64,000 nt of DNA from Vibrio sp. 14G-20 (GCF_026241515.1 NZ_JAPHPW010000014.1:1-64000), one strand, 5' to 3'; shown: positions 8,727 through 18,309, counted from the first letter of the stretch. Numbers and translations are program-made. The notes: generated from the letters alone by a model not told the origin.

Positions 8727-10412
8727 ATGGACGCAAAGCCTTGGGCCGGTATAAATCCAATTAATCTGCGTAGTTTACTTCCGATGATGGTGGTCAGCGG
8801 AGCGATCAGCGTATTGATGTTAGTCGTTCCCTTATTCAGCCTTCAAGTGTTTGATCGAGTCCTCTCAAGTCAAAGTTTAGATACGCTTCTATTCTTGGCT
8901 TTCATTGCTGTGTTCCTACTGACAGCCCAAGCGTTCCTTGACGCATCTAGAGCCAAGTATGCACAAAAGAAAGCGATCAAATTTGAATTTATCGCGTCTC
9001 AGCAGCTATTTGAACAAACCTCCTTCTCATCGAAATCAAAAGAAAAGCATCTGTTCAATGATATCAGCGAGGTAAAGAGCCTGCTCTCTTCTCCAGCCTA
9101 CTTTGTCATGTTTGATCTGCCATTCACTCCCCTGTTTCTTATCATTATGTTTGCGATTCATCCATATATAGGATTAGTCGGTGTGGGTGCCGTTGTTTTT
9201 ATTCTCATGACAACATTGCTTTCTCATTGGGTTAAATCTAAACACTTTAAAACCACGTACTTAAGCCAGCTCGCAACACAAAGAAAAAACGACGAGTGCT
9301 TTCAAAAACACGCCACGATCTTTAGCCAACATCAGCAACAAGGTCTAAGTCAAACCTACCAAGAAATTTTGGCGGAAAAGAGTTGGTCTCGAAGCCATTT
9401 AGATCAAGCCACCTGTTCACTGAGTGCATTTTCTCGTTACATACGTATGGTCCTTCAACTCATCATCATGGCTGTCGGAGCGAGTCTTGTTATTCAAAAT
9501 GCTATGTCTGCAGGTGGCATGATTGCAGGATCGATCTTAATGGCGAGAGCACTTCAGCCAATTGAGATGCTCTCTAGTGGTATTCAAGCATGGAAAACTG
9601 GGTTAGATGCAAACAAACGCTTAGCTAAGGAATTTGCGTCTCATACTAAACACAACGAGCGAACCGAGTTAGAAGTCATTAAAGGTGATTTGGTCATCGA
9701 CAACGTCACATGGTTCGCCTCTGAAAACCTTAACAAGCCGACTCTTAATGGTTTGAAGCTAAGACTGGAATCTGGAAATCGAGTTGCATTGATAGGCCCT
9801 AGCGGGTCAGGCAAGTCTTCCATCTGCAAAATGATCACTAACGGCATATCCCCCTCAAAAGGTGGTATTTCTATCGATGGACTCAATGTCGAGTTATGGA
9901 ATCAGAATCAGTTCAAACACACCGTCGGTTATGTCCCTCAGCACATCGACTTTTTACATGGCACTGTCAAACAAAATATCGCTAGATTTGATTCCAACGT
10001 TACAGATAGCCAAATAGTCAGATCCGCTATTCAAGCCGGTGTGCATGACGCAGTTGTCGCCTTACCGAATGGATATGAAACGATTATCGGTTCTTTTGGT
10101 CATCAGTTATCTGGTGGACAAGCACAGAAGCTAGCCATCGCAAGAGCATTGGTTTTCTCACCTAGGTTACTCGTGCTTGATGAGCCCGATTCACATCTCG
10201 ACAAAGAAGGCGAAGAGTTTCTTGTTTCGCTATTACAATTGGCGAAAGAGAAATCCATTTCTGTCGTGATGGTAACGCATAACCCAAGCTTACTCAGACA
10301 TGTCGATTGGGTTGTTGAATTGAAAAACGGCCAAATAACACAAGCAGGTGAAGCGAGTAAAGTAGTCCGTTCGCTCTTCAATGTCGCCTCTCCGGAGGTG
10401 TCGAATGGCTAG
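8727..10412 (+). CDS. Type I secretion system ABC exporter (PrtD/HlyB-like)
   Basis: A 561-residue inner-membrane permease/ATPase that would power export of the downstream RTX protein. The N-terminal half has membrane helices and no C39 peptidase domain, as in the PrtD group. The ATPase half has Walker A GPSGSGKSS near residue 357, the signature LSGGQAQKLAIARAL and Walker B LLVLDEPDSHLD. The reading frame is open from a TTG at 8700, but GGAGAG eight bases before the ATG at 8727 makes 8727 the likely start. It overlaps the adaptor gene by 8 bases. The organisation resembles the CabABC system of V. vulnificus; orthology is not shown. Confidence 0.88.
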   Translation: MDAKPWAGINPINLRSLLPMMVVSGAISVLMLVVPLFSLQVFDRVLSSQSLDTLLFLAFIAVFLLTAQAFLDASRAKYAQKKAIKFEFIASQQLFEQTSFSSKSKEKHLFNDISEVKSLLSSPAYFVMFDLPFTPLFLIIMFAIHPYIGLVGVGAVVFILMTTLLSHWVKSKHFKTTYLSQLATQRKNDECFQKHATIFSQHQQQGLSQTYQEILAEKSWSRSHLDQATCSLSAFSRYIRMVLQLIIMAVGASLVIQNAMSAGGMIAGSILMARALQPIEMLSSGIQAWKTGLDANKRLAKEFASHTKHNERTELEVIKGDLVIDNVTWFASENLNKPTLNGLKLRLESGNRVALIGPSGSGKSSICKMITNGISPSKGGISIDGLNVELWNQNQFKHTVGYVPQHIDFLHGTVKQNIARFDSNVTDSQIVRSAIQAGVHDAVVALPNGYETIIGSFGHQLSGGQAQKLAIARALVFSPRLLVLDEPDSHLDKEGEEFLVSLLQLAKEKSISVVMVTHNPSLLRHVDWVVELKNGQITQAGEASKVVRSLFNVASPEVSNG

Positions 10413-11745
10413 TATTCATCATGACGATAAAGGTATTCACTTCGACGATGGTAGAAAACTGAACTTTTCTACCTTCAAAATACAGGTGTTTATCTGGTTA
10501 GTTCTTGTGACCACTCTTGGTGGCTTTGCTGCTTGGGCATACTTAGCCCCGCTTTCTTCTGCCGCCATCGCACCTGGTGTGATTATCGTAGAATCAAAGC
10601 GAAAACCCATTCAACATTTAGAAGGCGGGATTGTAGAAATCGTCCATGTTTCTGACGGCGATCATGTTCAAAAAGGCGAACTGCTCATCACGTTAAGTCA
10701 CACACAAGCTCAAGCATCGCTTCTAAGGCTAAGAGCCCAGTGGCAAAGTGATTTAGCGCGGCTGAACCGCTTACAATCAGAGTTAGCGAGCCATCAAGAG
10801 ATTCAATTTGATATGAGATTACTCTCCCTTATGAGTGACCCAAACGTATCAAGCTTACTTGATACGCAGAGTAAGCTTTTCAGCAAAAGACAATCGTTAA
10901 AATCTGGTGAATCCGATGTGTTACAGCAAAAAGTGGAGCAATCAAAACTGGATCTACAAGGTTTCCAACAACGATTCTTTGCCGGAAATCGAAGCCTAAA
11001 GTATTTAGAAGAACAGGTACAAATGCACCAAGACTTGCTTGTTTCCGGCAACACATCTAAATCTCGCTTACTGGATTTACAGCGAGAACGATCTCAATTA
11101 CAAGGTGATGTTGCAGACCTCAAAGCTAGGATTGGACACGCAAAACGTACCATTGCAGAAGCAAAATTAGAGCTTATCAACGCGGATTATACTTACGCTA
11201 AAACGCTCGGCGAAGAGATTCAAGACTTAGAACGAAAGCTGAATGAAACCAGAGAAGCTATGGTCAACGCTCAAGATATACTCACCCGAGTTGAAATTAG
11301 AGCACCTCAGAGTGGTGTGGTGGTTGGACTTAATATTGTGTCTGAAAATGCCATTGTTCCACCGGGTGAAACCTTAATGGAATTGGTTCCTCAAGATGAT
11401 GAGCTAATTGTTGAAGCATTAGTGAAACCAGAAGACATCGAAGCCTTGAGAATTGGCTTAGATACCCAAGTAAGGCTTACCGCATACAGCTTCCGTAAAA
11501 CGCCACCGATTCGTGGAAAATTAGTCCATATTTCGGCTGACCGCATTAGCGATCAAGCCACAGGATCTTCTGCTTACCTAGCCAGAGTATCGTTAGATAA
11601 GTCTGAGCTAGAAGCATTAGAAAGTATCTCATTGTACCCAGGCATGCCCGCCGAGGTGATGATCTTATTAGAGCAGCAAACACCTCTTGAGTACCTACTC
11701 AACCCACTATCTGTTAGTGCCTATAAAGCGATGAGAGAAATTTAA
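10405..11745 (+). CDS. Type I secretion membrane-fusion protein (HlyD/PrtE-like adaptor)
   Basis: A 446-residue periplasmic adaptor that would link the ABC exporter to an outer-membrane TolC channel. After a short cytosolic segment there is one membrane helix (WLVLVTTLGGFAAWAYLAPL), then a lipoyl half-motif (HLEGGIVEIVHVSDGDHVQKGE), a long coiled-coil hairpin, the second lipoyl half (VEIRAPQSGVVVGLN) and a beta-barrel domain. The start at 10405 is chosen because GGAGG lies six bases upstream; it overlaps the exporter stop codon by 8 bases, which implies translational coupling. No TolC gene is present, so TolC must be supplied from elsewhere. Confidence 0.88.
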   Translation: MASIHHDDKGIHFDDGRKLNFSTFKIQVFIWLVLVTTLGGFAAWAYLAPLSSAAIAPGVIIVESKRKPIQHLEGGIVEIVHVSDGDHVQKGELLITLSHTQAQASLLRLRAQWQSDLARLNRLQSELASHQEIQFDMRLLSLMSDPNVSSLLDTQSKLFSKRQSLKSGESDVLQQKVEQSKLDLQGFQQRFFAGNRSLKYLEEQVQMHQDLLVSGNTSKSRLLDLQRERSQLQGDVADLKARIGHAKRTIAEAKLELINADYTYAKTLGEEIQDLERKLNETREAMVNAQDILTRVEIRAPQSGVVVGLNIVSENAIVPPGETLMELVPQDDELIVEALVKPEDIEALRIGLDTQVRLTAYSFRKTPPIRGKLVHISADRISDQATGSSAYLARVSLDKSELEALESISLYPGMPAEVMILLEQQTPLEYLLNPLSVSAYKAMREI

Positions 11746-11760
11746 CCAAGTACAAGAAGA

Positions 11761-11830
11761 CAAAGCCAAACCTACTGTGAAGTAGGGACGGAAAGCGACA
11801 GGTCTCTAAGGAGATGGCTGAGCTGCCTCT
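11761..11830 (+). promoter_or_regulatory. Candidate cyclic-di-GMP-I riboswitch (GEMM-I) aptamer
   Basis: The core resembles the GEMM-I consensus: AAACC, a perfect 6-bp stem CCTACT/AGTAGG capped by a GTGA (GNRA) tetraloop, GGGACG then AAAGC, a second arm GGTCTC-TAAG-GAGAT, and the 3' end GCTGCC. The closing stem pairs AGCCA (11764-11768) with TGCCT (11824-11828) with one C-C mismatch. The usual GACGCAAAGC reads GACGGAAAGC here. It lies 15 bases after the adaptor stop and 31 bases before the RTX start. Consensus knowledge is from the GEMM family; no covariance-model search was run. Confidence 0.75.
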
Positions 11831-11852
11831 ATGTATCGAATGATATATGAGG
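11826..11852 (+). promoter_or_regulatory. Predicted Shine-Dalgarno-sequestering hairpin (expression platform)
   Basis: CCTC (11826-11829) pairs with GAGG (11849-11852), and ATGTATC (11831-11837) pairs with GATATAT (11842-11848) around a GAAT loop, with one bulged T. The GAGGA ribosome binding site of the RTX gene (ATG 11861) would be hidden. The CC at 11826-11827 is also part of the aptamer's closing stem, so the two structures exclude each other. The geometry predicts that ligand binding turns translation on. Confidence 0.6.
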
Positions 11853-11860
11853 AAAAAACG

Positions 11861-14731
11861 ATGGCAGAAGTAACCAACACAGCAGCAGGACTGAAAAGTA
11901 ATGGTAGCAATGATACCAATATATTAGTAGATGGTCCTAACCTCCCCACCCCAGAATCTAGAGATGTCAACAATAACCTTTCTAACCTCAGCGGCGATAA
12001 CCTCGAAGTACGAGCCGGTAAAGGCGACGACATTGTGCATACCGGCAGCGGCGATGACTTTATCGCTGCTGGACGTGGATCGGACACAATTAAAGCAGGT
12101 GCCGGAAACGATGTGGTTGAAGCTTGGAATCATTCGCTCAATGCTGGTGATGAAGCCGGCGCTAACCGCGATTTAAGCGCGGCACGCGATAAAGATTTAG
12201 AAGCGCTAGGAGAAGAGTGTGTTGACGACATTGTGGTTGCAGGTGCCGGTGATGATTACGTCGAAGGCGGTGCGAACAATGACATTATTTATGGTGACAG
12301 AGGCGCTGGTGCTGAATTTGGTGAAAACCTAATCAGCGATGGTGATTTTGAAGCTTTTGACCTTGGTAATACGTGGGGAACAGACACAGACGCTGGTGAT
12401 TGGAACGCCGAGGTTGGCAGTATCGAGATTCAAGAACAACTGCATGGCGGTGTCCCCGCTGGTGGTTACGGAACTGATATCGCCAGTGGTCACTTCCTAG
12501 AATTAGACTCGCATGGCGCGAATTCAAACTCAACCGTCTCCCAAACATTTACGGTCGATGACGACGGTATATATCAACTCGATTTTTCCTACGCTTTCCG
12601 TAATAAAGGAGGCGATAGCACCACCGCTCCTTTTACAGTTCAAATAATGGCAGGCACAGAGGTTGTATTCGAGAAGTCTTTCCAAGACATTGACGGCATA
12701 GATGATGATTGGGATCTGTTTAGCGAAGATGTCGATCTCTCTTCAGGAAATTACTCACTCAATTTTATTGCCGACGGTGCAGAAGACACCTTTGGGGCCC
12801 TGATTGATAACGTGTCATTGAAGCAGGTACTGCATAACGATGTACTCATTGGTGATAACGGGCCAGACGCTGCAAATGAAGGCGCTGCTGGGAATGACTT
12901 GATTCGAGGCGGTAAAGGGAATGACGTAATTATCGGCGATAACTTTGAAGCGCTGTCGTTTAACGAAGGAACCGGCGAGTTTGAATTAGCAGAGCCAACG
13001 ACATCCGTCGACCTATCAGCAAATTCAACCGCCTACAACGCTGATGGATCTGTCGGTACCGTTGATACAGGTAATGCAAGTTCTGGCGGTACAGGTTATG
13101 GGGTAGATGGCGCAGCAGAGGCCGGCGTGCTTGCTCAAATTGGCTTCAGCTACGACGGAGGTACCGGTGAAGGTGCATCAGAGATGTTTTCTGTCAGCTT
13201 AGACGAACATACAATGATTGCTAAAGTCGGCATTTCCAACCTCTACTTAAATGAAGGAGACAATGGCGTAGATGAGGCTGGCCATTGGGCAGCATATCGA
13301 GAAGGTATTCTGGTCGCAGAGGGCGATTTCATTGCGAGCGATTTAGCGGATGGCAATAACAACAGCGGTTATCTAAACATCGGTCCTGATGACACGGGTT
13401 TTAAAGCCTTTGATGAACTTCAGTTTACTGCCGTTGGTCCTGCATTTGACAAAAACGGAAACGCTAATGCCGATTCAAGTGACTACTACGTCACTTCTGT
13501 TACCACCGATGGCCTAACGGGTGACGGAACCGATATATTGCGCGGTGGTCGTGGCGACGATGTCATTCTTGGTGGCGACAACGCCAAGGGTGGCGTACCT
13601 GAACTCGATCCTAATACGGGTTACTACGATGTAAGTAACTTCAGAGGGACTATTGATGTCACTATGGAAGGCACCGAAGCGGGCTTCGAAAATTCGTTTG
13701 GTTACTTCACAAAAGACAGTGAAGGCAATGTAAACGCTGAAGTCATTTGGGGAAATGTGAAGGATCACCTTCCAAACTCTGAAGCTGGCAACAGCTTTAG
13801 TCTCGATTTGGGGCACTGTGATGATTACGTTGATACGCTCGGGTTCTTCATTATCCCTGATGGTGGGAATGACGGTTTCGTCTCAGGCGAAAGTATCGCG
13901 ATTGACTTAAACACTCAACAAGCGACAAGCTCTAACAATAGTGACCACCCCTTCTTGCTGGGCGTACAAGATTTAGTCGGTAGTAACGGCAACCTTACCT
14001 TAGATGTTAGCGGCATTAACAACTTCAATCCGGGTACAGAACTCGGAAATCAGTTCTGGAATGACAACCCTGGCGGTGATGGTGACTTCGATGATGTGGT
14101 AACCACCGTTGAAATCGACGACCAACCAGAGCAATTGTTTGGTGGTAAAGGCGATGATTGGCTTGATGGCGGAGACGGAATCGACCATATCAAAGGCGGT
14201 AAAGGCGATGACATCATCATTGGTGGTGGTGGTGCAGACGAAATCCGTGGGGGTAAAGGCAACGATACAGTAGCCTTTGATGCAGAGGATACTCTAATCC
14301 ATGGTGGTAAAGGGTTCGATGTGCTTGTCGCCAATGACCCTGGTGGTGTCGATATCGACATGTCGAAGGGGTCAAACATCAATGGGTTTGAAGCAGTCAT
14401 AGGGGGAGACTCAGCTAATGACAAACTGACTATTTCTCTAGGTAAAACCTTCAATCAAAACCATGACCTTGATGGTAATAGAGCAAAGAACGACGACCAA
14501 GTTGCTGAATTCTTTGCTTTAGGAATTGAAGATATCGACGCAAGTCATCTTCAAGGTTTCCAATACCAAACCGCAACATCAGTGACGCTAGACCAAGATA
14601 TGCAAGATAAGCTTGGACTCGATGGAACTGAAACGATTACCGCTTATAGCTTCACCAAAGGAGGCAAAGAAGTCATCATCTACACTGATGCATCCTTTGA
14701 TGGTGATTTCATTGGCGTTAATGAAGTTTAA
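11861..14731 (+). CDS. Secreted RTX calcium-binding protein, type I secretion substrate
   Basis: A 956-residue acidic protein without an N-terminal signal peptide, as expected for a type I substrate. Glycine-rich Ca-binding nonapeptides (GGxGxDxUx) occur in several blocks: near residues 52-85 ([16 protein letters not shown]), short blocks in the middle ([22 protein letters not shown]) and a main block at about 760-830. Residues about 157-322, starting NLISDGDFE, look like a galactose-binding-type beta-sandwich. The last 60 residues are the probable secretion signal. ATG 11861 is chosen on GAGGA seven bases upstream; an in-frame ATG at 11831 lies inside the riboswitch hairpin. Biofilm matrix or adhesion is an inference from the c-di-GMP control; no catalytic motif was seen. 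Confidence 0.85.
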   Translation: MAEVTNTAAGLKSNGSNDTNILVDGPNLPTPESRDVNNNLSNLSGDNLEVRAGKGDDIVHTGSGDDFIAAGRGSDTIKAGAGNDVVEAWNHSLNAGDEAGANRDLSAARDKDLEALGEECVDDIVVAGAGDDYVEGGANNDIIYGDRGAGAEFGENLISDGDFEAFDLGNTWGTDTDAGDWNAEVGSIEIQEQLHGGVPAGGYGTDIASGHFLELDSHGANSNSTVSQTFTVDDDGIYQLDFSYAFRNKGGDSTTAPFTVQIMAGTEVVFEKSFQDIDGIDDDWDLFSEDVDLSSGNYSLNFIADGAEDTFGALIDNVSLKQVLHNDVLIGDNGPDAANEGAAGNDLIRGGKGNDVIIGDNFEALSFNEGTGEFELAEPTTSVDLSANSTAYNADGSVGTVDTGNASSGGTGYGVDGAAEAGVLAQIGFSYDGGTGEGASEMFSVSLDEHTMIAKVGISNLYLNEGDNGVDEAGHWAAYREGILVAEGDFIASDLADGNNNSGYLNIGPDDTGFKAFDELQFTAVGPAFDKNGNANADSSDYYVTSVTTDGLTGDGTDILRGGRGDDVILGGDNAKGGVPELDPNTGYYDVSNFRGTIDVTMEGTEAGFENSFGYFTKDSEGNVNAEVIWGNVKDHLPNSEAGNSFSLDLGHCDDYVDTLGFFIIPDGGNDGFVSGESIAIDLNTQQATSSNNSDHPFLLGVQDLVGSNGNLTLDVSGINNFNPGTELGNQFWNDNPGGDGDFDDVVTTVEIDDQPEQLFGGKGDDWLDGGDGIDHIKGGKGDDIIIGGGGADEIRGGKGNDTVAFDAEDTLIHGGKGFDVLVANDPGGVDIDMSKGSNINGFEAVIGGDSANDKLTISLGKTFNQNHDLDGNRAKNDDQVAEFFALGIEDIDASHLQGFQYQTATSVTLDQDMQDKLGLDGTETITAYSFTKGGKEVIIYTDASFDGDFIGVNEV

Positions 14732-14765
14732 TTACTTTTTGATCTAGTAAATCAGAAACAAAGTT

Positions 14766-14799
14766 AAAGGACTTATTACTTGTGTAATAAGTCCTTTTT
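14766..14799 (+). terminator. Rho-independent terminator after the RTX gene
   Basis: A perfect 14-bp stem AAAGGACTTATTAC with TTGT loop is followed by a T-run, 34 bases after the stop codon. It ends the secretion operon. Confidence 0.92.
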
Positions 14800-14846
14800 G
14801 CTTCAAAGAGCTACTCAACTAATTCGTATACAAACCCTAAATAAGG

Positions 14847-14871
14847 ACGGCGCTCAATGAGCGCCGTTTTG
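14847..14871. terminator. Hairpin between RTX gene and amino acid permease
   Basis: ACGGCGCT and AGCGCCGT form an 8-bp GC-rich stem around CAATG. TTTT follows on the plus strand; on the minus strand, which carries the transporter operon ending at 14895, the T-tract is interrupted. It probably separates the two convergent operons. Confidence 0.65.
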
Positions 14872-14894
14872 TTAACTGTATGGATACCGTGCTA

Positions 14895-15572
14895 TTAGCT
14901 AAGGGGTCTTAGGTAAGCAAGGAAACGTTTCTCTGCGAATTTGAAAATCGCGATGATGATGAACGTTAGTGCCATGTAGAACAGACCTGCCGTTAGGAAA
15001 GACTCGAATGGGGCGTAGTAACGAGAGTTAACCAAACGCGCTGCACCTGTTAAGTCCATAATGGTTACGATACCAGCTACCGCAGAGCCGTGAAGCATGA
15101 AGATAACTTCGTTACTGTAAGCCGGTAATGCACGACGTAGAGCACTTGGCAAAATGATGCGGCGGTATGTCTTGGGTGTGCTCATACCATAAGCCTTTGC
15201 TGCTTCTACTTCGCCTTTCGGTAAGCCGTTAATAGCACCGCGAATGATCTCTGCTGTATATGCTGATGTGTTAAGAATAAATGCCACCAGAGCGCAGAAC
15301 CACGCGTTTTCCCATAGTGTGTCTTTTACTGGAAAGAACTGATCCATACCGTAGTAAATCAGGTACAACTGCACCAGTAATGGCGTACCACGGAAGAAAT
15401 AAATGAACGACCAAGCCGGAGCGTTAATCAGCATGTTTGGGCTGTTACGAGCGATCGCTAATGGTATGGCTACAAATAAACCAATAATCAAAGCGACACA
15501 AACCATCCAAGCCGTTGTCCATAAACCATCAAGGTAAATAGGCAGGCTTTCAATTATCAATGAAAAGTCCAT
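14895..15572 (-). CDS. Basic amino acid ABC transporter permease (ArtM/HisM type)
   Basis: A 225-residue polytopic inner-membrane protein of the HisMQ permease family, with the EAA loop (EVEAAKAYGMSTPKTYRRIILPSALRRALP in parts) that contacts the ATPase. It is the last gene of a four-gene minus-strand operon (ATPase, binding protein, two permeases). Its start lies 2 bases after the stop of the preceding permease, so the two are probably coupled. The substrate is likely arginine, ornithine, lysine or histidine, from similarity of the whole operon to Art/His/Aot systems. Confidence 0.85.
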   Translation of the reverse strand: MDFSLIIESLPIYLDGLWTTAWMVCVALIIGLFVAIPLAIARNSPNMLINAPAWSFIYFFRGTPLLVQLYLIYYGMDQFFPVKDTLWENAWFCALVAFILNTSAYTAEIIRGAINGLPKGEVEAAKAYGMSTPKTYRRIILPSALRRALPAYSNEVIFMLHGSAVAGIVTIMDLTGAARLVNSRYYAPFESFLTAGLFYMALTFIIIAIFKFAEKRFLAYLRPLS

Positions 15573-15574
15573 AA

Positions 15575-16327
15575 CTACCTCGCGTGGATACTGAATTTAC
15601 GTTCAACCAACTTAAGTAAGCCCGTCGAAACACTGGTGAAGAATAAGAAGATAATCGCTACTGTCATATAGAAGGTAAATGGCATTTTGGTTGAACCTGC
15701 CGCTAGTGCGCTAACACGTACCATGTCTTCTAGGCCAATAATCGAAACCAGCGCGGTAGTTTTAAGTAAAACCAGCCAGTTGTTACCAAAACCCGGTAGT
15801 GCGTGACGAATCATTTGCGGTAATAGAATACGACGGAACGCTAAAACGGGGCCCATGCCATAGGCCTTTGCTGCTTCCATTTCACCGCTGTCAACCGCCA
15901 TGATTGCACCACGGAAAGTTTCGGCCATGTAAGCGCCAAAGATGAAGCCAATGGTTAAGACACCAGCAATAAATGGGCTGACATCAATATAATCAGGTAA
16001 GTAAGAGGTCCATTCGTGGTTAGGATCACTTGATGTGAACCACTCGTTGAGCCACTCATTGATGGAATACAAACTGTTGTTTAAAAGGATTTGCCCACCA
16101 AAGAAAATCAGCATCATCAAGACGAGATCAGGAATGCCGCGAATAACGGTTGTGTAGAGGGTTGCAATAGCACGAGCCCAGCGATAAGGCGCTAGCTTTG
16201 CTAAGGCACCTAGCATACCAAGAACCATAGCTAAAATTAGCGACAGTAAGGCAACTTCGATTGTAAGCACCGCCCCTTTCAGGATCGACGCTTCATATCC
16301 TTGTAAATCAAACATAATGAATTCCAA
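15575..16327 (-). CDS. Basic amino acid ABC transporter permease (ArtQ/HisQ type)
   Basis: A 250-residue inner-membrane permease, partner of the ArtM/HisM-type subunit in a heterodimeric channel. The EAA loop is seen as GEMEAAKAYGMGPVLAFRRI with a preceding TFRGAI segment. It follows the binding-protein gene after a gap of 67 bases that contains a strong hairpin, a common arrangement that lets the binding protein be made in excess over the permeases. The hydrophobic N-terminus is longer than in HisQ (228 residues); the first in-frame ATG after MEFI (MFDLQ) could be the actual start. Confidence 0.85.
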   Translation of the reverse strand: MEFIMFDLQGYEASILKGAVLTIEVALLSLILAMVLGMLGALAKLAPYRWARAIATLYTTVIRGIPDLVLMMLIFFGGQILLNNSLYSINEWLNEWFTSSDPNHEWTSYLPDYIDVSPFIAGVLTIGFIFGAYMAETFRGAIMAVDSGEMEAAKAYGMGPVLAFRRILLPQMIRHALPGFGNNWLVLLKTTALVSIIGLEDMVRVSALAAGSTKMPFTFYMTVAIIFLFFTSVSTGLLKLVERKFSIHAR

Positions 16328-16354
16328 CAGAACTGCGAAAAAGTTGGTAAGACA

Positions 16355-16374
16355 GGGAGAGGAGAACCTCTCCC
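16355..16374 (-). promoter_or_regulatory. Intercistronic hairpin, binding protein / permease
   Basis: GGGAGAGG and CCTCTCCC form a perfect 8-bp stem with a 4-base loop, 21 bases after the binding-protein stop. There is no T-run, so it probably stabilises the upstream mRNA instead of ending transcription. Confidence 0.6.
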
Positions 16375-16394
16375 TTAAGAAGTGATGCTAGAGA

Positions 16395-17165
16395 TTACTC
16401 ACCGTATACGTCGTAGTTGAAGTATTTAGCAGCGATATCTTGGTAGATGCCTTTTTCACGTAGTGAAAGGATTGCCGCATCTAATTGCTTAGTCAGATCT
16501 TTGTCTTGCTTACGTAGAGCAATACCAAAACCTTCACCGAACCACTTAGGATCTGTTAGTGATGGACCAACAAACTCGTAGTCTTCACCACCAGCTTTGT
16601 TTAGTACGCCTTCTTCTAGAGCAGATGCATCACCCAGTACAGCAGCAACACGACCGTTTGCTAAATCAAGGTAAGCTTCATCGAATGAACCGTAACGAAC
16701 GATTTCTACTGTGTCACCGTAGTTGTCTGTTAGGTACTTATCGTGAGTTGTTGCACGTTGAACGGCAATCTTTTTACCACTTAGATCATCAAAGTTAAGG
16801 TCTGCACCTTTCTTAGCAATGAAATTGTTTGGGATAAGTGCGTATTTACCAGTGAAGTCGATCTTTTTCTTACGCTCTTCCGTGATAGACATTGCCGCGA
16901 TGATCGCATCATATTTACGAGCAAGTAGAGAAGGAATAATACCATCCCAATCTTGTGCAACGATCTTACACTGCACCTGCATTTCAGTACAAAGCGCGTT
17001 AGCCATATCGACATCGAAGCCTTTCAGTGAACCGTCAGCTTCCGTCCAGCTAAATGGAGGGTAAGCACCTTCAATACCGAAACGTACTGTTTTCCATTCT
17101 TTTGCTTGAGCTACGCCCGTTGCAGCAGTTGCAGCAAGTGCCGCGACTAATAACCACTTTTTCAT
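16395..17165 (-). CDS. Basic amino acid ABC transporter periplasmic binding protein
   Basis: A 256-residue solute-binding protein of family 3. A signal peptide ends at AQA-KEW near residue 21. The mature part opens with VRFGIEGAYPPFSW and contains GFDVDMANALC and the DWDGIIPSLLARKYDAIIAAMSITEERKK region (given here only as family context), typical of ArtJ/HisJ/AotJ proteins that bind Arg, Lys, Orn or His in the periplasm. It lies second in the operon, between the ATPase and the permeases. An AGGAG ribosome binding site precedes the ATG. Confidence 0.85.
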   Translation of the reverse strand: MKKWLLVAALAATAATGVAQAKEWKTVRFGIEGAYPPFSWTEADGSLKGFDVDMANALCTEMQVQCKIVAQDWDGIIPSLLARKYDAIIAAMSITEERKKKIDFTGKYALIPNNFIAKKGADLNFDDLSGKKIAVQRATTHDKYLTDNYGDTVEIVRYGSFDEAYLDLANGRVAAVLGDASALEEGVLNKAGGEDYEFVGPSLTDPKWFGEGFGIALRKQDKDLTKQLDAAILSLREKGIYQDIAAKYFNYDVYGE

Positions 17166-17301
17166 ATCCCTACTCCTGTGATTTAGGTTTTTATGTTTTG
17201 CTAGTTTTAATATTGTGTTTGTTGTTACTTATTAACTTACTTGTTGTGTTTTATTGTTCACACCGTCGCTGTTTACCTTGGCAACGGCATTTCAATTCTG
17301 A

Positions 17302-18072
17302 TTAGTAAATCGATGAGATAAATTGTTGTAAACGCTCAGATTCAGGTTCCGTAAACAGTTTAGCTGGATCGCCCTGCTCTTCCACTAAGCCTTGGTGCAG
17401 GAACATCACATGATTTGATACGTCACGAGCAAAAGCCATTTCATGTGTTACCACAAGCATGGTTCTTCCTTCTTCTGCTAGATCGCGCATTACACCAAGT
17501 ACTTCGCCTACTAACTCAGGGTCAAGTGCTGATGTGGGTTCATCAAACAGCATCACTTCCGGATCAACAGCTAGCGCTCGAGCAATTGCCGCACGTTGTT
17601 GTTGTCCACCTGATAAATGACCTGGGTAGTAATCTTTACGCTCATACAAGCCTACTTTTTTAAGGAGTAGTTCTGCATTTTCAACCGCTTGAGCTTTAGG
17701 TACACCTAATACGTGAACGGGTGCTTCGATAACATTTTCGAGAACGGTCAGGTGAGACCACAGATTGAAACCCTGAAAAACCATCGCTAAGCGAGAACGG
17801 ATTCGCTGTACTTGTTTTTCATTGGCAGGAACAGAAACACCTTGGCGGTTGTTTTTCATTTGAATTAATTCGCCATTAACCCAAATCTCGCCTGCGGTTG
17901 GTGTCTCTAAAAGGTTGATACATCTAAGGAAAGTACTTTTACCCGACCCTGAAGATCCGATAATCGATACTACATCGCCTTTATGCGCAGAAAGTGAAAT
18001 TCCCTTTAAAACTTCATTTTGACCAAACGTTTTGTGTAGATCCTTTATGTCCAGCGCTGGTACATCTTTCAT
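17302..18072 (-). CDS. Basic amino acid ABC transporter ATPase (HisP/AotP type)
   Basis: A 256-residue ABC ATPase of the polar amino acid uptake group. Walker A is GSSGSGKST, the signature is LSGGQQQRAAIARAL, and Walker B is VMLFDEPTSALDPE. It contains the insertion between Walker A and the Q-loop that is seen in HisP (257 residues) and not in the shorter ArtP (242). The frame is open to 18162, but GGGAGAG upstream of the ATG at 18072 gives a product that aligns with HisP. It is the first gene of the operon, with 136 bases before the binding-protein gene. Confidence 0.88.
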   Translation of the reverse strand: MKDVPALDIKDLHKTFGQNEVLKGISLSAHKGDVVSIIGSSGSGKSTFLRCINLLETPTAGEIWVNGELIQMKNNRQGVSVPANEKQVQRIRSRLAMVFQGFNLWSHLTVLENVIEAPVHVLGVPKAQAVENAELLLKKVGLYERKDYYPGHLSGGQQQRAAIARALAVDPEVMLFDEPTSALDPELVGEVLGVMRDLAEEGRTMLVVTHEMAFARDVSNHVMFLHQGLVEEQGDPAKLFTEPESERLQQFISSIY

Positions 18073-18257
18073 GCGCTTTCTCTCCCAAGTTTGTGAAAAT
18101 GCAAGGTACTCCGACCTTTTCATGCGATACAAACTAGCACCACACGGAATAACATGCAACAAATTATTAACCTAATAATTTGGAATAAATAGCGATTCGC
18201 TCTGACTTATTATGCAAAAGGTAGCGTTTTCGCCTCAATTTAATGAATGCGATTTAT

Positions 18258-18281
18258 TAAAAAGCCCCAATTAAGGGGCAT
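18258..18281 (-). terminator. Rho-independent terminator after the lipoprotein gene
   Basis: On the minus strand GCCCC-TTAATT-GGGGC is followed by five T, 29 bases past the stop codon of the upstream lipoprotein gene. Confidence 0.8.
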
Positions 18282-18309
18282 TTTATGTTTTATTTTTGTT
18301 AACTAAATA

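Noticed and set aside
8700..8727. TTG start for the ABC exporter
   Set aside because: It overlaps the presumed promoter; the ATG at 8727 has GGAGAG at eight bases.
11831..11861. RTX start at the upstream ATG 11831
   Set aside because: It has no ribosome binding site and lies in the predicted hairpin; ATG 11861 has GAGGA at seven bases.
14050..14454. A 134-residue antisense frame inside the RTX gene
   Set aside because: It is the complement of the repetitive Gly-Asp codons, giving an artificial Pro/Ser-rich product.
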